A DNA stretch of 64,000 nucleotides from Bacillus sp. SA1-12 (GCF_000981385.1 NZ_LATZ01000011.1:1-64000); one strand, 5' to 3'; shown: positions 44,601 to 53,636, counted from the first letter of the stretch. Notes: generated from the letters alone by a model not told the origin. Translations and numbers: made by a program.

Positions 44601-45692
44601 GAATTCTGCTGTGTAGTCTGAAGCAGTGGAAGTTTTGCTCACTTTTTTAACCATTTGCGTGTCATCGATGGTTGTTTGTTGAAGCCACCCAGGCATTTCC
44701 GAGGCAATACTCCAGCTCCCCCCGTTTACCGTTTCCCAATTTTCATCAAGTGATGATGGTGAAAAACGTTCACTAAAATCAGGCAAATCCGGGTTTGGCT
44801 GTTCCGTTGTTGTCGGTCCCAGAACGAGCATTTTATCTCCATTCCACGCAATCCGATCAAGATTCATATACCTTCCTGGATTTGCATGACTATGGTAAAC
44901 CATATAGTCGGAATCAAGATCCGGCCCCCGAATAATTGAATTATGGCCTAATCCTACATTCTCCCCTTCAGTGTTCAGCAAAATTGGATTTTGTCCATAT
45001 TCATGTGAAAAATCAGCAATAGGAGAAGTACTGCTGGCATAATCAACACGGTATGCTTTATTCCACACGTGATTTCCTGTATAGGTCATATAATATTTAT
45101 TATTTCTTTTTAAAATCGTTGGTCCTTCTGTCCAGCCATTCATTTCTGCACCGGTGTTTGAAGCTTGTCCAAACGTATAGGGATCTGACATAGGACGGGC
45201 ATCAATTCGTTGAGCACCCGTACTATAGAAGTACCATTTTCCGTCATCATCAATAAAGACATGTCCATCAATACCCATTCCCAGGTTAGCAGTTTGCTTT
45301 ACGAACGGTCCTAGCGGCGAGGAGCTTTTGTACACATAATGCCCATTTCCGCCAGGCGATGTGTACATATAAAAATCGCCATTCCAATACACAACCTCAG
45401 GAGCATAGGCAGCCTTCGTTGTAGGCTCCTCTGTCACTAATCCACCGTACTCCCAATTTACCAAATCCTCTGATTTCCATGCTTTTACTCCATGCTTATC
45501 ATCTACTGTACTTACATAAAGATAATAAGTACCGTTATGCTTTAAAATATAAGGATCTCCTTCTCCATAAAATACCCCTGTATCCCACTTCCAGGAATCC
45601 GGAAATTCGAAGGGATTGCTATAGGCTAATGCGGATAATGGGACGGTTAAAACTAAGCTAATCACAATAACCAATGATAAAATCTTTTTCAA
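41577..45692 (-). CDS. Large secreted GH43 enzyme with LamG/DUF1080-like, four CBM6-type and FIMAH domains
   Basis: About 1371 residues from TTG 45692 (MKKILSLVIVISL), which follows GGAGGAG. After a signal peptide comes a GH43 catalytic domain (about 30-310) with Asp46 in GEGDPYIL, the Asp in GIDGHVF and the Glu in WTEGPTIL. A jelly-roll domain follows (about 315-495), then four tandem CBM6-like repeats (about 500-650, 690-840, 845-990 and 990-1130), each with TGGEGxxYHD and LDDxxDLTG elements, then a second concanavalin-like domain (about 1150-1290). The last 85 residues resemble a FIMAH module of Bacillus secreted hydrolases. It lacks an LPxTG motif, so it is probably released or held by carbohydrate binding. 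Arabinan or xylan is the likely substrate. Confidence 0.88.
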   Translation of the reverse strand: MKKILSLVIVISLVLTVPLSALAYSNPFEFPDSWKWDTGVFYGEGDPYILKHNGTYYLYVSTVDDKHGVKAWKSEDLVNWEYGGLVTEEPTTKAAYAPEVVYWNGDFYMYTSPGGNGHYVYKSSSPLGPFVKQTANLGMGIDGHVFIDDDGKWYFYSTGAQRIDARPMSDPYTFGQASNTGAEMNGWTEGPTILKRNNKYYMTYTGNHVWNKAYRVDYASSTSPIADFSHEYGQNPILLNTEGENVGLGHNSIIRGPDLDSDYMVYHSHANPGRYMNLDRIAWNGDKMLVLGPTTTEQPNPDLPDFSERFSPSSLDENWETVNGGSWSIASEMPGWLQQTTIDDTQMVKKVSKTSTASDYTAEFNMKTIKQGSSSNPTFGAVFSYKDENNYGLALLSPKKNQIETFFFVNGVELKREATDLPDGYDYSKLHQIRVEKSSSTFKIFVDGMQKQTSEIPGLAGGKIGYAASDLHAAFGYTAFSNKVNGSNVFDAYKPVPGKIEAVHYNTGGEGAAYHDTTPKSTSGKYRSDAVELKENSEGGYHVSLNNSEWLHYNVNIAEAGTYNVDLRVSASSADAQVKLMVDDSTDLTGAINIPKTDEWKTLSIEGVELPKGQHTLKVVVENGTFDLSNMHFQENKQVEELFTDFNDGTSNGWEEIEGYWTVKTNKPSPFDAYKPIPGTVGAAYYITGGEGVAYHETTAENIGGVLRGDSVDIRNNPEGGTAVGWNQTGEWFKYNVSIKEAGLYNVQLNTATTFPSAKVRLWLDDETDLTGVVDVPSTGDWNNWQPVIKKGITLPEGEHTIKIEIVEGEFDFTGLEFTSFDIHKPVPGIIEAEEYNLGGEGVGYHDNTAQNTGDVFREDAVDLRKDPEGGYAVTSNQTGEWLAYDVNIEEEGTYGLDLLASAIEDGGKVKLILDDEIELTGEISIPNTGDLNNWETVSLPGISLPAGKHTLKLVTVQGEFDFSRFTLHRFDHPKKLPGTIMASDYITGGEGAGYHDLSPENIGGKYRRDAVDIRVNPEGGYNVGWNQAGEWLNYHVDIEKEDKYQVDIKVATQIEGSQIRLWLDDTIDLTGIIEVPATGGWDNWESVIKENVSLPAGKHTIKVEMVKGEFDFRSINFTQDNGEEPPAIEGEYSTAPGTFAKAVIGDRMWKDYTVEADINLGSGKGDGGLIFRVNNPANGIELGQNNPDFMQGYVAYINKDGVHLGKMNYDWTYLKGAELKEPLNSWQHMKVVAKGTNIKVFVGDMDTPKIDFTDNSSTAFTQGKAGLRSHYNDTKFDNVAVKPIVITHLSMKNDLDKMRKSGEVTFSGYKKLTNKLEQSEHHFNNGETDQAIKHLHDFRRLAEKERDLAEDVRQVLEADALRLLRTIKNY

Positions 45693-45771
45693 AAAATCTC
45701 CTCCTTTTTCTCCAACGTGCAATTAGACTAGAATTCTATTAACAAATGGCTCAAGTTCCTCCCTTCATAAA

Positions 45772-45785
45772 TGTAATCGCTAACA
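45772..45785. promoter_or_regulatory. cre site upstream of the large GH43 gene
   Basis: TGTAATCGCTAACA matches the catabolite-responsive consensus TGWNANCGNTNWCA at every position. It is 80 bases upstream of the start codon, so CcpA repression is likely. Confidence 0.75.
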
Positions 45786-45879
45786 TTCTTTTATACTAAA
45801 GCATCTATTTTTTTGATTCACACAGCCAGCTATGTATTATAGATGCATAAGTAACCAAATAAATCGGAAAAATACACAA

Positions 45880-45931
45880 AAAAAAATCAACCTATAACCA
45901 AAGGAAATGATAAGTCCTTTCCTTTGGTTAT
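45880..45931 (-). terminator. Terminator of the ABC sugar importer operon
   Basis: ATAACCAAAGGAAA (45894-45907) pairs perfectly with TTTCCTTTGGTTAT (45918-45931). On the minus strand the stem is followed by AGGTTGATTTTTTTT. Confidence 0.85.
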
Positions 45932-45984
45932 ATACTATTGATTTTTAATGGGCCGATAGTGACTAAAACAGCACGACGATTATG

Positions 45985-46404
45985 TTATTGATTTTGTAAA
46001 TGATAGTTTCCAAGCTTTGCGATCGATTTATTTTTAGCTAATGCCAGAACCCCTGCCGAAAGAAACATGATGGATCCTAAAATGTCCATGACGAAATAGG
46101 AGGCCACCCCTAATACAATAAACCAGATTGGCCTTTTTATTTCGACTTGATCATCTTTCAATGATTTCGCTAGAACAAAGTTTAAGATTCCTAGAATAAC
46201 AAAGATCATCCCAAAGGAAACAGAAAACATATACAAGCTGCCAAATACGGACTGTGCGGCCTCTAGTTTTACAATCGTGTTATAGGAAGAATTCAGCCCT
46301 TCATTTTTAATAAAAGAGGCATAGACAAAAATCGTAAGGAGACCTGAAACGATTTGCCATATCGCTCCGATCCTAATGAATCTTCTTTCCAGCTTTCTAT
46401 TCAT
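45985..46404 (-). CDS. Small four-helix membrane protein of the importer operon
   Basis: 139 residues with four hydrophobic segments (about 12-30, 52-72, 88-112 and 112-128). It resembles DUF4064-type membrane proteins in size and layout, but I cannot name a family with certainty. It follows the second permease gene after 33 bases and ends the operon. The function is unknown. Confidence 0.7.
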   Translation of the reverse strand: MNRKLERRFIRIGAIWQIVSGLLTIFVYASFIKNEGLNSSYNTIVKLEAAQSVFGSLYMFSVSFGMIFVILGILNFVLAKSLKDDQVEIKRPIWFIVLGVASYFVMDILGSIMFLSAGVLALAKNKSIAKLGNYHLQNQ

Positions 46405-46437
46405 GCTTAAACCTCCTTAATAAACACTCATCCTTTA

Positions 46438-47277
46438 TTACCCTTTTACACCTGATGACAAGGAGAGGGATTCCATAAAGTACTTTTGTGTGAACAAATA
46501 AAGGATAAATGTCGGAACCATTGCAATCAGTGCCCCAGTTAAAGAATGAGCAACCTCCAGTCCGCCATATATCCCCTGAAGTAATTGCAATCCCGGTGTA
46601 AGCGGCAATTTTTCAACTTCATTAAATACAATCGATGGCCATAGGAAGTCATTCCATGAACCCGTAAAGGTAAATAACGCGACAACGGTTAAGACAGGTC
46701 TTATTAACGGCAAGATTAGCTTCGTAAAAATTTGAAAGTCTGAAGCGCCGTCCACTCGTGCCGATTCATCAAAATCCTTAGGAATTCCTTGCATAAATTG
46801 CCTTACGAGGAAGATACTAAAAACTCCGGCTGTCCCCGGAACAATCGCTGCCAAATAATTGTTTACCCAGCCAAATGTATCAATAATTTTGTAAAGCGGA
46901 ATCAGATTTACAACGCCAGGGAACATCATCGTTGCCATTAAAAAGGCGAAGATCGCATCTCTTCCCTTAAATTTCATTCTTGAATAGCCATAACCAGCTA
47001 ATGAAACAAGCACTAATACTAAAAACGTTTGTGCTACTGAAATAATCATCGAATTTATAAACCACTTCGCCACAGGGGCGCTAGTATTCTCAAAAAGAAC
47101 ATCCTGATAGTTACCAATCACCCAATTAATCGGTAAAATAGTAAAGGCGCTTGATTGAATATCAGCCTCACTTTTGAACGTCGATAAGGTTGTATACAAT
47201 AATGGACCAATCCATATAAATGCCATAAACAATAAAAAAATGAATGAAAATATTTTAGAAATCGGATTTTTCTTCAA
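46438..47277 (-). CDS. ABC sugar transporter permease (MalG type)
   Basis: About 279 residues from TTG 47277 (MKKNPISKIFSFIF), eight bases after GGAGG; a GTG at 47286 would sit on that site. Six membrane helices are seen, and the ATPase-contact EAA loop is in DESARVDGASDFQIFTKLILPLIRP. The end LSSGVKG is typical of the subfamily. It pairs with the permease upstream. No ATPase gene is in the operon, so a shared MsmX-like ATPase elsewhere is expected. Confidence 0.93.
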   Translation of the reverse strand: MKKNPISKIFSFIFLLFMAFIWIGPLLYTTLSTFKSEADIQSSAFTILPINWVIGNYQDVLFENTSAPVAKWFINSMIISVAQTFLVLVLVSLAGYGYSRMKFKGRDAIFAFLMATMMFPGVVNLIPLYKIIDTFGWVNNYLAAIVPGTAGVFSIFLVRQFMQGIPKDFDESARVDGASDFQIFTKLILPLIRPVLTVVALFTFTGSWNDFLWPSIVFNEVEKLPLTPGLQLLQGIYGGLEVAHSLTGALIAMVPTFILYLFTQKYFMESLSLSSGVKG

Positions 47278-47289
47278 AGTAGGCACCTC

Positions 47290-48222
47290 CTAGTCACGTT
47301 GTCTTAAAAAGAAGAATTGAATGGCAGAAACAACCATAATACATAAGCCCAGAACAACAGCCATTGCTGCTCCAATACCCGCAATCGATATCCCAGAGCC
47401 AAATGCATTTTCTTGAATGTACATTAACAGGACTGTAGTCGAGCTTGTTGGTCCGCCCTTTGTTAACATAAGCGGCTGCCCGTATACATTGAATTGAGCA
47501 ATAGTCGTGATTACAACGGTATATAATAGCTGTGCTCTTATACTAGGAAGTGTAATTCGAAAGAACTTTTGAACACCATTTGCTCCATCTATAGAGGCTG
47601 CTTCATATAAATCCTTTGGAATACCGTTAAGAGCGGCTTGATAAATGATCATATTTGCACCGATTGTCCACCAAACGGTTACAATCACTAATGTTATCCA
47701 AGCGTATGGCTGATTAGATAGCCAGTTTGTATCCACATTTAGATAATGATTAATCGGTCCGAATGAAACGCTGAATAGCATGGAAAATACAATCATAACC
47801 GCAGAAACAGAAAACAATGTCGGCATGTAAAATAATGCCTGAAAAAAGGTCATTCCTTTTGGTTTTGTATTAAGAGCGGCAGCTAAGAGCAACGGTACAA
47901 TAATACAAGCAGGTACAGTATACAAAACAAATTTAAACGTATTCCCCAAACCGATCCGCAATTGTTCATAAAAGGTGGAATCTTTATTAAATAAAATTTC
48001 TGTATAATTTGCCATTCCTACAAATTCAGGTTCCCCAATGAGATCCCAATTCGTAAATGAAATGTAAATACCATATAAAGTTGGAAATAGAAAAAAGATG
48101 CCAAATAAAATGAGATGTGGCCCAATATAAAGATAGGGAGAAAGGTTCAGCCGATTTTTATTCGGATATTTATCTAATGCAGCGGACACATTTACTTGCC
48201 TTTTAGCTCCAGTATTTATCAT
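47290..48222 (-). CDS. ABC sugar transporter permease (MalF type)
   Basis: About 310 residues from ATG 48222 (MINTGAKRQVNVSAALD), preceded by AGGAGC. Six membrane helices, the first around 30-55; the EAA loop is in YEAASIDGANGVQKFFRITLPSI. Co-transcribed with the binding-protein gene upstream and the second permease downstream. Confidence 0.93.
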   Translation of the reverse strand: MINTGAKRQVNVSAALDKYPNKNRLNLSPYLYIGPHLILFGIFFLFPTLYGIYISFTNWDLIGEPEFVGMANYTEILFNKDSTFYEQLRIGLGNTFKFVLYTVPACIIVPLLLAAALNTKPKGMTFFQALFYMPTLFSVSAVMIVFSMLFSVSFGPINHYLNVDTNWLSNQPYAWITLVIVTVWWTIGANMIIYQAALNGIPKDLYEAASIDGANGVQKFFRITLPSIRAQLLYTVVITTIAQFNVYGQPLMLTKGGPTSSTTVLLMYIQENAFGSGISIAGIGAAMAVVLGLCIMVVSAIQFFFLRQRD

Positions 48223-48355
48223 AATTTTAGCTCCTATTCTTTCGTTCTCGAATAGAGGAGGCTGCCTCAAAGGGACTGACCCTCATGTGCGCTGGGGGTT
48301 GTCCCTTTGATGTTTAGACAGTCTCAGACGTTCCTTTGCCAATCATAGAAAAACG

Positions 48356-49615
48356 TTATTTTTTATTATTGCTAGCGATTTTGTCTTCAACTGCTTTTTG
48401 AGCATCTTCCAATCCTTTTTCAATTTCAAGCTTTCCAAAAATCGCATCACCAGCTAGTTTATCAACCTCTTCAGCTACAAAGCCATTATATTTATAGTCA
48501 AAGATTTTAAGTGACTCTTGTAATTTAGGGTCTGCGAGTAAAAATGATTGTGGCAGTTCCTTGAATTCAGGATTTTCTAATGTCGCTAAAGCAGCTGGGT
48601 TTTGTCCTGCTTTTGCCCATGGAAGTGAATTTTCTCTCACATAATCAAGGAAGTCCAACATTCCCTTCACTTTCTCATCAGATCGGTTTTCGTCTTTAAA
48701 CATGACGAATTGGTGAGAGGATGTCCAGTTGACAATTTTATCAGGTGACACTTGCGGGAAGCTTGTCAGTCCCCAATTTAATTTTTCTACTTCATTTAAG
48801 CTGTTTTGCATCCAAATTCCTTCAGGATAGAAGATCGCTTTATTTGATTTAAATAATTGTCCTGGGTCTTCTCCATCCTTGTTGGCAATTTTGTCATCAA
48901 CCAACCCTTTTAATAACTCTAGGGCTTCTTTTGCTTCTGGCGTGTTAAGTGTTGGCGTTTCTCCGTCACTTGTAATATCTCCGCCTAGTTGATTGTAAAT
49001 GGATAAGAACATCGGACGTGTCCACGTGATACCAATCGCTTTAATACCGTCTTTACTAGACTTTTCTCCAGCTTCTCTTACTTCATCAAATGTAACCACA
49101 TTGTCATCAAGTGCAGTTGGCGCGTATTTTTCTAGTAAATCTTTGTTGTAATACATAACAAAACTGTGTACATCTAACGGAACACTGTATCTGCTGCCAT
49201 CAATTTCCCCAATATTCCAGCCGGCTGGTACATAGTTTTCTGCTTTAATTTCTGGATGATCAGCTAATAAATCATCATATGGCAGCAATAAATCATTCCC
49301 TACAAACTGCTTAATTCTTTCAGCATGAACAACGGTGAGGTCCGGAATCCCTTTTCCCGAGTTAACAACCGTCGGGATTTTTGCATACATATCATCTGCA
49401 CCAATCGATACATTCTTAATCTTGAATTTTGGATTTGTTTTATTATATTCATTGACAATTTGCTTCATATTTTCTCCATCAGGACCTGTAAATGGATTCC
49501 AATAAACGATTTCATTTTTTGCGGAACCAGAGCTCGAGGAACTACTGCTGCAGCCTGATAAAGCCATTACAAACACAAAAAGGATCGAAAACATTAAGAG
49601 TGCTTTTTTCTTCAT
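48356..49615 (-). CDS. ABC sugar transporter substrate-binding lipoprotein
   Basis: About 419 residues from ATG 49615 (MKKKALLMFSILFVFVMALSGC), placed after GGGGGGT. The lipobox cysteine is followed by a run of serines as a flexible tether. The rest is a family 1 extracellular solute-binding protein, with NEIVYWNPFTGPDG at the mature N-terminus and a WTRPMF/WTSSHQFVMF pattern of aromatic residues suited to sugar stacking. First gene of the importer operon. Given the GH43/GH2 neighbours, an arabino- or xylo-oligosaccharide is the likely ligand. Confidence 0.92.
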   Translation of the reverse strand: MKKKALLMFSILFVFVMALSGCSSSSSSSGSAKNEIVYWNPFTGPDGENMKQIVNEYNKTNPKFKIKNVSIGADDMYAKIPTVVNSGKGIPDLTVVHAERIKQFVGNDLLLPYDDLLADHPEIKAENYVPAGWNIGEIDGSRYSVPLDVHSFVMYYNKDLLEKYAPTALDDNVVTFDEVREAGEKSSKDGIKAIGITWTRPMFLSIYNQLGGDITSDGETPTLNTPEAKEALELLKGLVDDKIANKDGEDPGQLFKSNKAIFYPEGIWMQNSLNEVEKLNWGLTSFPQVSPDKIVNWTSSHQFVMFKDENRSDEKVKGMLDFLDYVRENSLPWAKAGQNPAALATLENPEFKELPQSFLLADPKLQESLKIFDYKYNGFVAEEVDKLAGDAIFGKLEIEKGLEDAQKAVEDKIASNNKK

Positions 49616-49660
49616 TTTGTTACCCCCCAAATAAATTAGTTAGTACATGTACCCTTTCTT

Positions 49661-49674
49661 TTAAAGCGTTTTCA
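49661..49674 (-). promoter_or_regulatory. cre-like site upstream of the importer operon
   Basis: TTAAAGCGTTTTCA differs from the catabolite-responsive consensus at one position. On the minus strand it overlaps a plausible -10 region (CTGACA, 16 bases, TAAAAG). The 10-bp palindrome GTACATGTAC (49643-49652) lies just downstream. Confidence 0.55.
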
Positions 49675-49712
49675 CAAGATGTCAGACTCTCTAGTAATTT
49701 ATATAAGATGAA

Positions 49713-49748
49713 TCTCTTGGCTGAAATCAACTGTCTTCAGCCAAGAGA
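49713..49748 (-). terminator. Hairpin between the GH2 and importer operons
   Basis: TCTCTTGGCTGAA (49713-49725) pairs perfectly with TTCAGCCAAGAGA (49736-49748). It follows the stop codon of the downstream GH2 gene on the minus strand. The T run is poor (GATTCATCTTAT), so some read-through into the importer genes is possible. Confidence 0.65.
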
Positions 49749-49773
49749 AGTCTAATTCATTCAGATATTCGAG

Positions 49774-51570
49774 TTATTTTACAACCTCTGCATGCCACAT
49801 GTCATTTATGCGTTTAATTTCACGCAGTTCACATTTCGGCTTGCGATCATATGTCAAAATCCCATTAATCTCCTGTTCAACATCAGTTAGCTGTGTATAG
49901 CAGAAGCCATGCAGTGAGCTAGATTCATAGACTGCTTTCATCACTCTTTCATAGTCTGCGAGATACTCTTCCTCATTGGTGACTGTCGTGTATCCCCAGC
50001 CATTTTCTTCTCCCGCTTTATAACCAATTCCGCCAAACTCAGTTAAGAGAATTGGCTCACCGTTATGTTTAAATCCTTTCGTGTAGATGCTCCAACCTGC
50101 TGATTTTGATTGAAGGATCTGTTCGACGGTTGCTAAAGAATGGCGAAACTCATTGTATTTTTCGACTTCATCCTTGTGGCCATGGCTATAATTGTGGACC
50201 GCACAAATATCTGTTTTCGTTAATTCCCATCCATCATTTGAAATCACTAATCTGGTAGGATCGAGTGAATGGATCAGATGATACATTGCCAGCGAATGAT
50301 GCTTTTGCTGGTCATTCGTGCTGATGGAAGGAACTCCCCAGCTTTCATTAATAGGGACCCAGGTAACGATACAAGGGTGATTGTAGTCTCTTTCAAGGAT
50401 TTCAATCCACTCTTTTGTAAGTCGGGCAACAGCATCCTCACTAAAGGATGGAGAAGCAGCACATTCTCCCCATACTAGAAACCCCAATGTATCTGCCCAA
50501 TATAGGAAACGCGGATCCTCAACCTTTTGATGCTTCCTGCACCCATTAAAGCCCATTTCTTTTGCCAATTCGATATCTTTCTTTAAATCCTGATCCGTTG
50601 GTGCCGTCAATAAACCGTCCGGCCAGTAACCTTGGTCGAGAACCAACTTTTGATAATACGGTCTGTTGTTCAGATAGACCATGCCATTTTCAGTGTGGAT
50701 TTTTCTCATCCCGAAGTATGAAGTGATTTCATCAAGTATTGCAGCTTCTTCTTTCAAGCGAATCTTTACATCGAATAAATTTGGTGTTTCCGGTGTCCAG
50801 TTCCATCCGACACGATGGAATCCTGTTCTGAATATTTTTCGATTATAGAGATTGATAGATCTTTTCATAAAACTTTCATATAGTTTGACCGTTTCTTTTG
50901 CTACATGTTCACCTTTAAAGCTGATCTCAATTTCAACATCTTTATTTATATATTCACCTGATACCTCTAGATCAATGGTGATATCGCCATTATCAATATC
51001 CGGAGTAAATCTGACTTTATTTATATGTGTTTTATCCACTGCTTCTAACCATACCGTTTGCCAAATGCCAGTGGTACGTGTATACCAGATTGCCGCCGAT
51101 TTTTCAATCCAATACTGTTTTCCGCGAGGTATTGTTTCGTCTCTTGAAGGATCTTCTACTCTGACAACAACTGATTGTTTCCCTTCAATTAAATAATTTG
51201 TAATGTCGAAGGAAAAGGCAGTGTGGCCTCCTTCATGAGATCCAACTAGATTTCCGTTAATAAAAACCATTGCTCGATAGTCTACAGCACCAAAATGCAT
51301 GATGATCCGTTTGCCAAGCATGGAATCAGGAATCTCAAATTCTCTGCGATACCAAACCCAATCATGAAATGCAGGATCATGAATTCCGCTAAGCTTCGTT
51401 TGGTAAGCAAAGGGAACATTGATTTTTTGCTTATATTCTTTTCCTTTTTTAAACCATTTTTCTTCTAACCCAATATTCTGGTCATCAAATTGAAAATCCC
51501 ATTCACCATTTAAATTAAGCCAGTCTTCTCTCATTAATTGCGGGCGCGGGTATTCTTGTCGAAATGTCAT
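49774..51570 (-). CDS. GH2-family glycoside hydrolase
   Basis: A 598-residue cytoplasmic GH2 enzyme (no signal peptide). A sugar-binding jelly roll (about 1-180), an immunoglobulin-like domain (about 180-290) and a TIM barrel (about 290-590) are readable. The acid/base is Glu409 in PINESWG and the nucleophile is Glu511 in LTEFGG. It is short for a beta-galactosidase and belongs to the compact GH2 group that includes beta-glucuronidase- and arabinofuranosidase-like enzymes. It is paralogous to the next gene upstream, separated by 26 bases. Specificity is undetermined; intracellular cleavage of imported oligosaccharides is inferred. Confidence 0.9.
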   Translation of the reverse strand: MTFRQEYPRPQLMREDWLNLNGEWDFQFDDQNIGLEEKWFKKGKEYKQKINVPFAYQTKLSGIHDPAFHDWVWYRREFEIPDSMLGKRIIMHFGAVDYRAMVFINGNLVGSHEGGHTAFSFDITNYLIEGKQSVVVRVEDPSRDETIPRGKQYWIEKSAAIWYTRTTGIWQTVWLEAVDKTHINKVRFTPDIDNGDITIDLEVSGEYINKDVEIEISFKGEHVAKETVKLYESFMKRSINLYNRKIFRTGFHRVGWNWTPETPNLFDVKIRLKEEAAILDEITSYFGMRKIHTENGMVYLNNRPYYQKLVLDQGYWPDGLLTAPTDQDLKKDIELAKEMGFNGCRKHQKVEDPRFLYWADTLGFLVWGECAASPSFSEDAVARLTKEWIEILERDYNHPCIVTWVPINESWGVPSISTNDQQKHHSLAMYHLIHSLDPTRLVISNDGWELTKTDICAVHNYSHGHKDEVEKYNEFRHSLATVEQILQSKSAGWSIYTKGFKHNGEPILLTEFGGIGYKAGEENGWGYTTVTNEEEYLADYERVMKAVYESSSLHGFCYTQLTDVEQEINGILTYDRKPKCELREIKRINDMWHAEVVK

Positions 51571-51596
51571 AGCTTCTCCTTTTATCCAATCTGAAA

Positions 51597-53369
51597 TTAT
51601 TTGCGGTTAATCTCTTTAATTTTCTTAAGTTCTATCTTTGGTGTTCGATCTTCATATAGAAGACCATTCACCTCTTGCTGTACATCTGTTATTTGGGTAT
51701 AGCAAAAGCCGCAAATATATGGTGTATCTTTAATAGCTTGTGTGATCGATTCATAACGAGCCAGAAAATCCTCTTCACTTTTCACTTGATTTCCATAGCC
51801 CCAGCCTTTTTCTGACTGGAAGGCAATGCCGCCGTATTCAGTCAACATAATCGGCTGACCTTTATATTCATATCCTTCAGCAAATGCATACTTATGACGG
51901 TTATGAGGAATCTCATTGTTTAAGATTTGATCCTTATTTTGATAACGTTTTAAAAATACTTCGCCTAACTCCTCATAATCATGAAGAGCGATGATATCCG
52001 AAATCGTATGCTCCCAGCCGTCATTCACAATAACCGGTCTCTCGGGATCAATCGATTTTGTTAAATAATAGATTGATTCTGTAAAAGCTTGCTGTTTTTT
52101 ATCTGTAAATATATTAGATACTCCCCACGATTCATTAAAAGGAACCCATGTAACGATCGATGGATGATTATAATGCTGTTGAATAATTTCGAGCCACTCT
52201 TTTGTGAAATTCTCTACCGCTTCATCGGAAAACTCATAGGTTGCTGCCATTTCGGACCAGACAAGCAATCCCTTTTTATCACACCAATATAAGAAGCGTT
52301 CATCTTCAAGCTTTTGATGTTTTCGAACACCATTAAAGCCCATCTCAAGTGTTTTCTCAATATCCTCCAGCATGGCTGCATCTGAAGGAGGAGTAAGCAT
52401 CGTATCCGGCCAATATCCTTGATCTAATAAAAGCTTTTGGTAAATCGGAATATTATTAAGCAGGACCTTGCCATCTTTTATCGAAATTTTTCTCATCCCA
52501 AAATAGGATTGCACTTCATCTGCTACTTCTCCATTTACCGTCAATCGAAACGTAACATCATATAAATGCGGATGTTCTGGTGTCCAGTACAACACTTTCC
52601 AATTATGTACCTCTGAAAGAAGATTAACCTCTACCCTCGTATTCGCACGGTCAGGAACAGTTGTGAATTGCTTTATTTTTTTGCCGTCATAATTTATAGT
52701 CGTTTCTAACTTCCAACTATCATTTAGATCCCCATTAAGCTTGTATTCAAAAGCTACAGAGTTCTTATCAATATTTGGAATCATTTTCACACTTTCTATG
52801 CTTTCATCGTTTAAAAATTCAAGCCAAACAGTCTGCCATATCCCCGTATTTTGCACATACCAACATCCAAAGTTTTCATCTATCCACCGTTGCTTGCCCC
52901 TTGGTTGAGCACAGCTTTGGCTATCTTCGACTTTCACAACTAATTCGTTTTCTTTCGTGTTATCAACTGTATTCGTAATATCAAAAGAAAAAGCCGAATT
53001 TCCGCCAATATGTTGGCCGATATAGTTTCCGTTAACCCATACCTTTGTTATATAATCAGAAGCTTGGAAACGCAAAATGGTTCGTTTTCCTGCTTCTTCA
53101 TTAGGAATTTCAAATGTTCTTTGATACCACACATTTGGATGAAAGGTTTCATCTCCAATTCCGCTAGCTTTCGTTTCATAAGTAAAAGGAACTTGTATTT
53201 CTGTCGAAAAGGCAGAATTTTCATACCATAAACCTTTTTCTCCGATGTTGTTATCATCGAATGCAAATTTCCAGGTACCATTTAAATTCTTCCACGAATT
53301 ACGTTGAAATTGCGGGCGCGGGTATTCTGTTCGCTGGTAGGTCGTTATAGTGGTTGAAGTCGTTGTCAT
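51597..53369 (-). CDS. GH2-family glycoside hydrolase (paralogue)
   Basis: 590 residues with the same layout as its neighbour at 49774-51570. Acid/base Glu413 in PFNESWG, nucleophile Glu511 in LTEYGG. The shared YPRPQ start, LNGxWxFxFDDxNIG, QKLxLDQGYWPD and GFCYTQxTDVxQE-type elements show an old tandem duplication. No signal peptide, so it acts in the cytoplasm. It is the first gene of the two-gene unit and has AAAAAGGAG before the start. The two copies are diverged enough to suggest different linkages or substrates. Confidence 0.9.
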   Translation of the reverse strand: MTTTSTTITTYQRTEYPRPQFQRNSWKNLNGTWKFAFDDNNIGEKGLWYENSAFSTEIQVPFTYETKASGIGDETFHPNVWYQRTFEIPNEEAGKRTILRFQASDYITKVWVNGNYIGQHIGGNSAFSFDITNTVDNTKENELVVKVEDSQSCAQPRGKQRWIDENFGCWYVQNTGIWQTVWLEFLNDESIESVKMIPNIDKNSVAFEYKLNGDLNDSWKLETTINYDGKKIKQFTTVPDRANTRVEVNLLSEVHNWKVLYWTPEHPHLYDVTFRLTVNGEVADEVQSYFGMRKISIKDGKVLLNNIPIYQKLLLDQGYWPDTMLTPPSDAAMLEDIEKTLEMGFNGVRKHQKLEDERFLYWCDKKGLLVWSEMAATYEFSDEAVENFTKEWLEIIQQHYNHPSIVTWVPFNESWGVSNIFTDKKQQAFTESIYYLTKSIDPERPVIVNDGWEHTISDIIALHDYEELGEVFLKRYQNKDQILNNEIPHNRHKYAFAEGYEYKGQPIMLTEYGGIAFQSEKGWGYGNQVKSEEDFLARYESITQAIKDTPYICGFCYTQITDVQQEVNGLLYEDRTPKIELKKIKEINRK

Positions 53370-53513
53370 ATTGATACTCTCCTTTTTCTGTCTTTGGTTA
53401 ACGTTGCTTTTTTGAGAAATCTACTGTTTAAAATGTAAGAAAATAATAATGTCATAGAAATCAAAATTACTGAAAATGTGTTTTATTACAAGTTTTCTGT
53501 AACTTTAATTAAA

Positions 53514-53527
53514 AGATAACGCTTCCA
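53514..53527 (-). promoter_or_regulatory. cre-like site upstream of the GH2 genes
   Basis: On the minus strand TGGAAGCGTTATCT matches the catabolite-responsive consensus except at two positions. It lies about 145 bases upstream of the first GH2 start. Confidence 0.4.
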
Positions 53528-53590
53528 CAACTATTTTGTCAATATCTTTTTTATTATAATTTGTTTAGATACGGATTTTGTGTAATAATA

Positions 53591-53622
53591 AAAAGCCTTC
53601 TTGGAACAAGAAGGCTTTTCTT
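53591..53622. terminator. Bidirectional terminator after the ArsR-type gene
   Basis: AAAAGCCTTCTT (53591-53602) pairs perfectly with AAGAAGGCTTTT (53608-53619) around GGAAC. It isolates the regulator gene from the GH2 promoter. Confidence 0.9.
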
Positions 53623-53636
53623 CTGTACATATAAAG

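Noticed and set aside
41577..45692. Repeats at DNA level as a separate repeat array
   Set aside because: The periodicity is explained by four homologous carbohydrate-binding modules within one coding sequence.
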